Source: Mytilus galloprovincialis (Eukaryota; Mollusca; Bivalvia; Mytilida; Mytilidae). Taken from it: a DNA stretch of 64,000 nucleotides. The translations under genes and the position numbers were made by a program. The notes beneath the pieces are model-generated. The model searched no databases, was not told the origin of the DNA, and worked only from the letters and a program-made list of their open reading frames with translations. This document shows, piece by piece, positions 13,601 to 25,600 of this stretch (position 1 is its first letter; each line of letters starts with the position of its first letter). The DNA lies in contig NC_134849.1 in assembly GCF_965363235.1 (NCBI RefSeq), forward strand, positions 65,987,122-66,051,121, written 5' to 3'.

Positions 13601-16600
13601 CAAATGTGTTGATCGAGGCTATTTTCCACTGAAATATTTTTTTATGGATCAGGGCACGTCTATCTGTCGTGAAATGTATTTTCCATACCAATCACACATT
13701 CGGTACTCCTTGGCATGACCCTACGGCAAAGGACCGAACCACATCTAGCTGATTTCAAAGATATTGACCCGGGTTTTTCGACACTTAAATAGTTTTCTTG
13801 TGTCCAGGTCCGACTAGCGACCAAAGAGGTCCACAGTTATTCCTAAATGTATTTTTCATATCAGTCACAATATCTACCAGTGCTCCTTATGGTAAAAGTT
13901 CCTTACCAGACCAAGCATATTAAAAAAGTGTTGATTGAGGCTAACCGCCACTTAAATATTTTTCTTATACCCGTCCCGTCTTGCCACCACAGGAGTTCAA
14001 AGTTGTTCAATACTGTTTATACTGTCTGATTACTTTCATCTAATCTACGTGAATATTTGAGCATATAATCAAAATTTATCGCAAGATTCCTATTTTTAAA
14101 AGATTTATCATAAATTTATAAATTTTAATGTTTCAAATATATTCAAAATTTTAAGATTCTTATATTGAGAAATATGTTGTAAAAGAAAACGGACCCAAAC
14201 ATTGATATAATTTGATGTTGGTGTGTTGCAGAAGCAAAATGGAATACGTGGACCGAGTGGTCATCTTGTTCTAAATCGTGTGGTACTGGTGAACAAGTTA
14301 GAACACGCAACTGTTTAAACCAGCTTAACACAACGGACGGTTATTTTATTGACTGTGAAGGATCGTCTGAAGAATCAAGAGTGTGCAATACTATTCAGTG
14401 CCCATGTTTGTATACATTATTATAATGCAATCTACTCCCTCACATTCATTAGATATGTGACATTCTCCAGTGAAGTTGTAAAAATACCAATTACTCTTAA
14501 TTTTGACTGCCTTTAATCAGTGTACAAAATTATTGTTACCTTTTATATTTTTTATTGTACGCTCCTTGTCAATAAATTAAAGCATAAGTGTATATGTATG
14601 CAATTCAAAAGTATTTACAATCAAAAATGCTCGGAGAAAAATTCGGGGCAAACCCGAACTTTAATTAATATCTCAATTATTTTTAATAATGATAAATGTT
14701 ATAACTAGATATCGTTCAGTTTGACTTCTTTATGCCTGAACAAGCGCAGCTTTTTGGAATAAGAATATAGAAGGCTTCATGTTATTATCTTGTGTCAGCG
14801 TAGAGTTACATGTTTTTGTTAACTTTAACCCTGAGCAGAAGCACGTTTAAACAAAGCTTATACATTCTGTTTACCACAAATTTATATTCGTATCAAGTAG
14901 AAAACATTATATTTGCCACAGAACGTTTCATATCAATCCATCATTTTCATCGTTGAATACACTATTGAAAACGTATTTAATAAAAAAAAAAAATTAAAAA
15001 AAAAACATTGGATATGGGGTATATATCCATGACACAAAATCAAAACATTTGTTCATGTAATTTATACGTTTTTCTCGTTTCTCGTTTTTTTTATATAGAT
15101 TAGACCGTTTGAATGGTTTTACATTAGTAATTTTGGGGCCCTGTATAGCTTGATGTTCGGTGTGAGCCAAGGCTCCGTGTTGAAGGCCGTACATTGACTT
15201 ATAATGGTTTACTTTTATAAATTGTTATTTGGATGGAGAGTTGTCTCATTGGCACTCACACCACATCTTCCTATATCTATAAACACAAATAAAAAGCACT
15301 ATAATTGTGTAAGTTGTGATCTACGGCAATGTGGAGGTATATATTTGATTAAAGTATCAATGCTAATAAATTATATGTTAAAATTTTCGCAGATTGCAAT
15401 GGTAATACGCTTCCTAATCACATGCCAAGTAATCGTCAACTGAAAAAGGATGTCTCTACTAATTCTGGTAACATGCAATGTTTTATACTTTATTGTTATT
15501 TCACTATTTTACTGCGTTTTTACAGGACTGATATAACCAATGCAAGTTTGCTCTATCTTAAAACTTGTGGAATTCAGAAAACGTGAGGAAACAGTTTATA
15601 ATAAAACAGATTGGGTTTTTTTCCAAATAAATCGGTATCAGTTAGAAAATAACATAGTTGTTTTCGAATGCCAAAAAAAAAAAAAACGATAAAGCAAATA
15701 CTTTTTTTGATTCCATAAGATCTAGAAGAATTTTGCACTAATGCACATATTAGTTTTGTTGTTTGTTGCGATTAACTTGTTATAATTAAGTGTGATTTTA
15801 ATCATTATGTTACTTCCTTATAAAACCTATTACTATGATGAATTTTTAAATATATTTAAAGTCATAAGAAACGAGTGACCGGTTAAATATAATGTTCTTC
15901 CAATTCTTGAACCAATGCATACAAACATCATTAACTTAGTCTTCTGTGCACGAATTTATCATTTTTTTTCGTGTAAATTTCGTATAATCGTCAATTTTTT
16001 TTCAATCGGTCAGTGTTGTTGTGAAAATATGGCAGGTAATTAAAGTTCGTGTTTTGAAACCAAAGTTTAACGATTGTCACCTGTTTGTCAACAATCGACA
16101 AAAAATCAACAAAAAAGCATGGAAATTGAGCACGTGTTTAACATGTAAATTCAGATAATAGTTTATTTTAAGGACATGCATTGCGTATTGTGATCACCGG
16201 ATTTTTACGAGATGGGTCACACTGAGGTCACTTTGTATACGGAAAATATGTCGGGGGAATTGATTCCTGGAAGAATTAAGAATTAAAGTAAACTTCTTCT
16301 AAATATGAATAGATTAAAGAACTTTCTTCCGAAAAAAGTATATGTGTACATAAGTTTTATAATGAAAACCACATTGAGCTATAAAAAAAACCATATGCAT
16401 TATTTTTTTTTTTTTTGATTTGAGGTTTCTTATGACTTTGAATGTATTTTTACATTATTTTTTGCTTTTGTAATCTCTTTAGTACATTTTTCATTTTTTT
16501 TTTCGACAGTTCCTATTTAAAAAAAAATGAAATCTATATTTTCTTTCAATAGAAATGATGACAGACGTATACAAAATTGAATGTTGTGGTACAATTAATG

Positions 16601-19600
16601 CATTTCAATTTATTCCCTTAAATACTGGAGACGTCAAATTCATTGTTTGGAGGCGCATGACAGAACATACGTACAAAGCTATTAAGAAAAATACAATATC
16701 CGTGACAGGTATGGTATCAAGTAGTTTTGGAACAGTATGCACCACATCAGATCAATTAGTTTAAACATATTTATTTATTATGGATTGGGACACAAGTTTT
16801 TGCTACTTATACATGTTATATAAGTCCTTTTCCATTTTGCGTCAGAATATGAGCTTTTCATATTAAGAGCAAATGGCATGGGACAATAATTAGAGCTTTT
16901 CATGCTCGCAACCCTTATACACTTTCTTATACATATATAAACCATATATGCAGCAATCGGTATGATATCCTGCGTAATGATAACGTGTAATACTGACCTC
17001 AGTGTTTAAGTAATGTGCTTCTTCAATGATTTTCATAGCACACAGCTCAAAACAGATAACATGATAAAAATTGTAAAATAATAGGTGTAAACAGAACAAT
17101 CCAAAACGTCTGACATGAGAAAAAAGTAATGCGTGTACAAAGTCAGGAATATGGCAGTTAAGTTCTGTTCGTTCCGTTGGTGTAGTGATTGTTTTTTTCA
17201 TATTTTATATACTTACCGCTCTTAAAGTTACTTTATGGTTCGTTCTTTTCTTGTTTGTTCATATGGCTATTTTTTCTTATCTGCGTTTGAATTAGCCATA
17301 CTGCAAACGGTACTTCTCAGAACTGATATTCTACAAGCAGTGGTATCGGTTTTCGTCTGTAGGAGTATCACAATACAATGGGCACATGTACATGAATTAT
17401 CTTTAAATGAATACATAATCATATTGTTCAACATTTTAAGAAGAAAATTATTATTTAAATGATGTCAGTACCAAGTATTTTCTTTTGTTGGACATTACTG
17501 CCTGCATCAAGAACCAAGCGTCCAATCTTATTATATTTATTTCAGCACAAAACATTGGGAAGTATGTTCAACACAACTTGACAAAATATGAACGCATAGC
17601 TGTAGTGCATGACGACATAGTTGGATGGTCAGTTATTATGACTTCGTATTCGTTTTAGATATTCTTTCAAAGCTTTCGTATCAGCACATTCATTTGTATT
17701 TATCTTCACCTATACCCCAGGAATGTAACATATAGATAATTTAGTTACAAGTTCATTGTATTATGAAGAGAAATGAATGCGTCTAGATAATCACTTAGAT
17801 ACCCTTTACTTGGTGTTAGATACCTGCCTATTAGATGTATATCTTCTTTTACTAAATTGAACATTACAAATGTATTACGCTTATAAATTTGAGTACATAA
17901 ACTCCATCAAGTGTAAACGACTAATGAAACAATAATTTACAAAACTAAAATTAAATAAATAGCTATGATATGATGCAAATAAAAATTAACCGATGTCCCA
18001 TTCGTGGATGTCACAATCGCTGAAACAAGGACGGGGTTATAGCTATTACAACTGAACACATATTTGGTCATATATTATAAAGATATTCCATAACGGTCAA
18101 CCAACTAGTGACGAGGTCCTTCAAACTTTTGAAGGAATGGCTTTAATTGTACTTCTCAGACCCTTTTTTCAGAAGCTACATAGGAATGAAAAGTTTAAAA
18201 TTAGGAAGCTGTAACTATTTCATTGGTCGTGGAGATGTGTTCTCAGCCGAAAATAATCATCATTGTTCTAAGTTAAGACATGAGGCAGACTATACAGTGC
18301 ATGTTTCAAATTCGATGGAATATATGCTTTCCATATAGTCACCAAACTCCAAATCATTAAGTGAGAGGAATCCATTTTTAAAGCGGAACGTGAATCTTAA
18401 AGGTTATTTGATAACTTCGATCCATTTTTCCTGGCTTCAGATCACAGTTAGATGCCTTTAGTGGTCTATGGGTCCAAAGTAATATATATATAGGGTATGT
18501 TTTTCTGATTTTACTTGACACTGTTTCCTTTTAAAAGTTTACTATTAAAGTGGTCGCATAAGTTGCATATAATCCTGGTATATATGATGAGTTACTATAT
18601 TGAAATAAAAAATAAGTAGAGTGTATAACAAGTGAAAAATATTAATTGTTGTAAGTGATTTTGCCAAGTGAAAGTCGAAAATATGTGTGCAAAGTCAAGA
18701 AATGACAGATGTTTTCCAGTTGTTTGATGTGTTTTGATTTTGCAAATTGACAAAAAAAGTTAAAAAAAAAAAAGAACTGCAAGGAAAATGCACGAAAAAT
18801 GATGGCGAAATTAATTGTAAAAAGGCGCCATTTTGATATCAATGATAAAAACATCGCCAAAAACACGCATGGCCGATCATTCCAGAGAAATCGCACTTAA
18901 ACAAATCATCGCCTTTACCTTATGTTTTATTTACCTTCAAATTTTTCAAAACTATAAGACATAATCCAACATTTATCTGCATTGACTGATCTTATATTGC
19001 AAAATGAAGTTTAAGACTGATACGTTGCACAAAATTTAAAGGAGAAGGTCCGGTAAGGGCCGATTTTGGCCTCAAATTTCAGGTTCATCGGATGACAGTT
19101 TTCTGACACTTTTTAAACACTAAAGAGTCTACTTCAGTCGATTCAATAAGTTTATGTGAAAGATTTGAACTGATTTAATCATTTCAAACGCTCAAATTCA
19201 AGCTTAAATATGATAAATCTATCAAATATGCCATAATATGGCATTTTTCAGATGGTTTTTGTCAAAAAATAAAAGTGGCCGCATCCGTGTTAACTCTCAA
19301 CCTTTATATATGTTATGTATTATTTTCAAATACAACTTACATTTTCAAAACCTAAGGCTTTTCTTCCAAAGGAATAGATTACCTTAACTGTTTTTGGCAA
19401 AACGTTTTGGAACTTTTGGTGTTCAATGCTCTTCAACTTCGTACTTTATTATACAGGTACGATGGCGGCAAAAATACCATTGGATATTATGACTGTTCTC
19501 ACAAGAATGAAACCTGTCTAGCATATTCATTGCTTAAACCCCTTGTAAATGATGGCGATGAGATTTACACAGACGGCTTACCTTCTATATCTGACAAAAT

Positions 19601-22600
19601 ATTTGCATGGACTTTTTCAACAACTGAAAGTAAGAAAATCATCTCATGTTTAATTTAAATACCTAATAAATCATGTAAATTGGTTGGTTTCAAAAGATTA
19701 TTTAAAAGTACTAAACGCGTATGGTGTATGTTAAAGCAGAAATTCGGGGGCGGGGGGGGGGGAGGGAAACGTTACAAATATATCATATGTGTTGAAGATT
19801 TTTGTGATATGCTCTACTGAACAATAGAACCTTTTAGTCAGTCGATTTGTCATTGAATAAGCGCCTTTATTTCTTATTCTATGATAATTCTTGTCAATCA
19901 AAGCATGACTTGAACGCAACATTTCTATTCGCAAACCTAATCATTTAAAATTATGCTTTGTTTTAGACACGGCAGCTGAATTATCGTTTGGGGATGACGT
20001 CATTAAAATTTCCGACTATTCGGCAGTAGACTCCTATGTGACCCATATCAGAATTTAAGACCCAGACGCGGGAGATTTTATCGGGAATATCAAACTAGAT
20101 TATAACAATCAGTATTTCTATTTCGATACAAAATTAAGCAAGTATACGACGGAAAAAGATGTAACCAAATGAATTCTATTTCTTTGCAAAACAAGCAAAT
20201 TAAAATCCACGTTTTCTTTAAAACGGTTTAATGCTTTTTTTGTTTTTAATGTTGACCTTTTCAGGGTTATATCTTGTCTAAACAATAGCTTTGACAAGTG
20301 TTTGGAATTACTAAAAATTAAAAAAAAGTTTACTACTACGTACTATTAACTTCAAAATTATTTCCTTTCTCCTTTTACATGTTTTATACTGCATATCCAT
20401 TACACTTCCGGCACCTGTACCTGTATTGTTGATATTCAACCAACATGTACCAATTTTAAGAATAGTTTTATTGATAAACAAGAAATTTATTGGTGTTCCT
20501 TAACGGAAGGTCATACAAACAGAAGAAGAAGTAGTATACCTAACAACAAAATTATTTTCATTTACCTGTGTATAATTTTATTGCAAATAGCGGAATTTTT
20601 TTTCAAGTTTGATGGTTTTCTTAAATTTCACAGCAGTATGATACTCTTACTTTAACATGTTTAATTATTCATTTTTTATTTTTATCAACTTTGTATTTAC
20701 ATTGTATCATAGATCAAATTAATTCGTCCAGTGTAAGTTCATTTGTGTTACTGCGTCTTTTGATTGAGTAAAGCCATTTCAATTGATATTTTATATTGTG
20801 TCTTTCTATGTTGTGATTATTATTGTTTCAGATAAGAGTGAAGGTTTGGTACCATTAACACGTTTGAACAGCGCTGCAATCGTATGCACCTGTCCTGAAC
20901 ACATCGGTCGTAAATAATTGACTAACAAAGCAACAATTAAACATATTAATTATAATCTGAATTCATATAAACTTTAATCTGATCATAAGAAGACATAGGT
21001 TGAAGATTTGTTCAGCATAGAAACCAGGAGAATATAAGAAGGTGATGCAAGGACACCAGGAATATTGCAGATGTTGTTTTTGTTATCAGATAGTCAAATT
21101 ACTAGTTGACCGTTATTGAATATCTGTGTTTCAAATAATCACGGTTATATTTCAAGTGTCTTAACAACAATCCCATCCTTTTCTCCTTGAGTTTGCGATT
21201 AAAGAATGAAACTTATCATCGCATTTGTTCTTGCACTATCAACACAATCGATGTAATATATTACAATTGCTCAACTTTTCGAAGTACCTGACATCAAATA
21301 CTAGTGTTATGAGGTTCGTGTTACTAATTCATTAATTTTGTCTGTCGTTTTTTGTACACAGTTTTGTCCTTTGGTCGCGTTTTTGCAATTGATTGTCAGT
21401 AAACATCATCTTCCGGGTAAATCCATTCCACATTTTATGATCCAGCATTCTCCAAACACTTTTTACATAATTTAAAATATTTCACAATGTGATAAAAACT
21501 TGATATTTTTTGTATATATTTTCTATTTAAGACAGACCAGTTACAATTAACATATCATCTGAAGCTGTGATGATACCTGATCACTTAAACGTGGACTCAT
21601 TTGTGATGACAATATCCATATTAGATCCAGACTATGGAGACTATATACAAGATTTTAAACTTGATTACCAGAACGAATATTTTTATCTTGATACACAAAG
21701 AAGTAAGTACAACGTTGATTGCATTCTTGATTTTAATGAAGAAGTTATAGTTATAAATAAGTTTTTATTTTTCAACTTTTTTGCGTGCACTTTAAGTTTT
21801 GCCATCCTCAAGACAGTTTGGATAAGTAAACCCCGTATTTATTAGGGATATATTTGAAATAATATACCCCTTTCTCCCTTTAACCAAAAGAGGAGTTACA
21901 TTATGGAGTTTAACATGTTTAAGTAGCAGGTATACTATCACATACTTATCTATTGTATCATGTTGTTAATGTTTATCTTAATTTCAAGTTGTTTTCATTA
22001 AATTTAATTTATAATTCCTGGTTTGAAAAAAAAGTATAGCATAGAAACAAAAAACAATAACGACTCATATAAATAATTTATACTTTCAACTACTTGTTTT
22101 CATTGTCAACGTGCTGTAAATTCAAATACAATTAAAAACCAATTGTTCAAAGAACAATTGAAGGTCTTTCAACCAATAAGGATCTATTTAGATATGAAAA
22201 TATTAAAATTCAGTTGAAAATGTCAGTTCGTATGGCTTAATGATGTATAAATATGAATTTTAAGCAAAGGTCAAAATCTAGAACGTCCAATTAACCTATG
22301 ACCTTGACCTCAATTTCAAGGTCATAGACTAAACATCTCAAATAAAAAGACACTAGTTCCTTAATATGTATGGTTCATGAGTAAAATCCCTTTACGCATA
22401 ATTCTTAATATAAGAGGGGCGAAAACTCGCTTTTATTGTTTACGCACCCTCGCAACCAAAATTTATAAGTTACGACATGTCGCAACTAACAATTTAGTAA
22501 AAAAAAATTGTCGATATCTTATAAGGTTAATGAAAATAAGTGAAAATAAGCCAAAATCAAAATTTAGAATTTGACCTTGACCTTTGACCTTGACCTAATT

Positions 22601-25600
22601 TTCATTTTTTTGGATCAAGGATCTTAAATCTAAAGACCCTAGGTCTCTATCACTTATGGTTTACCAGTTAGATATGCATATCACTTATATCATATAAAAA
22701 GGGGGGATAACTCTCATATGGAGTCTCCGTATAGCTTCGGTCAAAATAAAACAGATCATCCTGAGGACTTAACGAGCAATTTGGAAAAATAAATTTGTCG
22801 GTTTTTTATACGGTTGCAAAGCCTTAGAGGACACAAGAAAAACAGTGTTCGGGGAGATAACTCTTACAAGGTGAAATTTTTTGTTACGCGGTGTCAGTTT
22901 CAGAAGCGTATTAACTGTTCGATATCATATACCATATATCTAAGCGACATCTTGTGAAACAAAAAAACAGCGAAGGAAAAAAAAGTTGGTGGAAGAAAAA
23001 AAAAAAAAAATAATAATAATAATTAAAAACCAATTGTTCAAAGAACAATTGAAGGTCTTTCAACCAAAAAGGATCTATTTTGATATCTATAATACTAAAA
23101 TTACGAGGTCCAATTTGTCAGCCGTCATCACGTAAAAACGACGAATCACAGAATTCAACTTTATATATAACTAATATAGTACAAAGGTGTAGATTAAAAA
23201 TTACACCACTCCAGGCCCTTTTGTTTTCCACGTAATTAATATTGCCAATAATTAAGAAGTTCCGGGTCGAGTCCGCTATCGATACCAATAGTATATTCAC
23301 CTGTTACCTATTACCTTATCTGTACGTTCCGCATCTGACAGGCACACCACCAAACGTTGTATTCAGGATTAATATGCTATATACACGGGTCATAACCACA
23401 GGGTTGACACTACTAAATTGTCAAATTGTTACCTATTGTAGTATTTTAATCAGTAAGACTTTCTAAGATAACAATACGAATACTAAAAATCTGGACTAAA
23501 AATAAGGCGTATAGGTACAGTTTTCAATTTGTTAGTGGGCATGACGTAAAACAGCGAAGCAAAGAATTCAACTTTATTTATAACTTATATAGAACAATGC
23601 TGTTGATTAAAAAATACTCCATTCCAGGACCTTTTGTTTTCCAAATAAATAATATTATTGTTTCAGTTCGACGGGTTCAAACAGAAAGACTTGAAAGCAG
23701 AGAAAAACTGTGTATCTTATAATCGGCATGACTTTATCAGATGACAATACTAATACTAAAATAAGGCTTGCGCATAGTTATATACTTTAATTCAGTCACG
23801 AACCCGTGATGTCACGGGTGTGTTCTAGTGAAAATATAAAGATTCAGTTGAAAATGTCAGTTCCTATGGCTTAATGATGTAAAAATATGAATTTCAAGCA
23901 AAGGTCAAAATCTAGAATGTAAAATTAACCTATGACCTTGACCTCAATTTCAAGGTCATAAACCAAGGAACCTAAATCAAAAGACCCTAGGTCTGTATTA
24001 TGTATGGTTCATGAGCAATATCACTTTACGCTAAACTCTAAATATAAGAGGGGCATAAACTCCCATTTATTGTAAACGCACCCTTCCAATCTAAATTTAT
24101 AAGTTACGACATGTTGCAACTAACAATTTAGTAAAGATAATTTGTCGAAAACTTATAAAGTTAATGAAAATAAGTGAAAATAAGCCAAAATCAAAATTTA
24201 GAATTTGACCTTGACCTTTGACCTTGACCTAATTTTCATTTTTTTGGACCAAGGATCTTAAATCAAAAGACCCTAGGTCTCTATCCTTTATAGTTTACCA
24301 GTTAGAAATGCATATCACTTATATCATATATAAAAGGGGGGATAACTCTCATATGGAGTCTCCGGATAGCTTCGGTCAAAATGAAACAGAACATCCTTAG
24401 GATGTAACGAGCAATTTGGTAAAATAAATTTGTCGTAATCTTTTACGGTTACGAAGGAGTAGTGGCCACAAGAAAAAACAGTGTTCGGGGAGATAACTCT
24501 TACAGGGTAAAGTTTTTTGTTACGCGGTGTCAGTTTCAGAAGCGTATTAACTGTTCGATATCATATACCATATATCGTAGCGACATCTTACGAAACAAAA
24601 AAACAGCGAAGGAAATAAAAGTTGGCGGAAGAAAAAAAAAAAAAAAAATTAAAAACCAATTGTTCAAAGAACAATTGAAGGTCTTTCCACAAGTAAAGAT
24701 CTTTTTTATTATCAAAATATTAAAAATCAATCTAAAATGTCAGTTCCTATGACTTTATAATGTATAAATATGAATTTAAAGCAAAGGTCAAAATCTAGAA
24801 CGTCCTATTAACCTTTGAACTTGACCTCAATTTCAAGGTCACCAACCAAGGACCTCAAATAAAAAGACCTTAGGTCTGTAATATGTATGGTTAATGAGTT
24901 ATATCACTTTAGGCATGATTTTAAATATAAGATGGGCAAAAACTCTCATTTTTTGTTTACGCACCCTTCCAATCAAAATTTATAAGTTACAACATGTCGC
25001 AACTAACAATTTAGTAAAAATAATTTGTCGATATCTTTTAAGGTTTTTGAAAATAAGGGAAAATTAGCCAAAATCAAAATTTCGAATATGACCTTGACCT
25101 TTGACCTTGACCTCATTTTCATTTTTTGGGACCAAGGACCTCAAATCTGAAGACCCTAGGTCTCTATCACTTATGGTTTACCAGTTGGAAATGGACATCA
25201 CTTAATTAAATGGAAAAGGGGGAATAACTCTCATATGAGGCTCCGTAAAGCTTCGGTATAATGAATATCCTAATCCTTAAGATGTAACGAGCAATTTGGT
25301 AAAATAAATTTGTCGTAATCTTTTACGGTTGCGAATGAGTAGTGGCCACAAGACAAACAGTGTTTGGGGAGATAACTCATACAAGGTTAAGTATTTTGTT
25401 ACGCGGTTGTAATTTTTTAAAGCGTATAAACTATACGATATCATATTCCAAATATCTAAGCGACATCTTTTGAAAGAACAAAACTACGCAAGAAAAAAAT
25501 TTAGGCGGAAGAAGAAAAATAATAATAATCAGAACAAAACCTATAGGTCTTTCCACGGAAAAGTGGAAAGACCTAATAATAATTAAAAACCAATTGTTCA

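Noticed and set aside
15525-15590. Possible extra exon after TTTACAG in intron 8
   Set aside because: In the required phase it meets TAA within three codons, in both genes.
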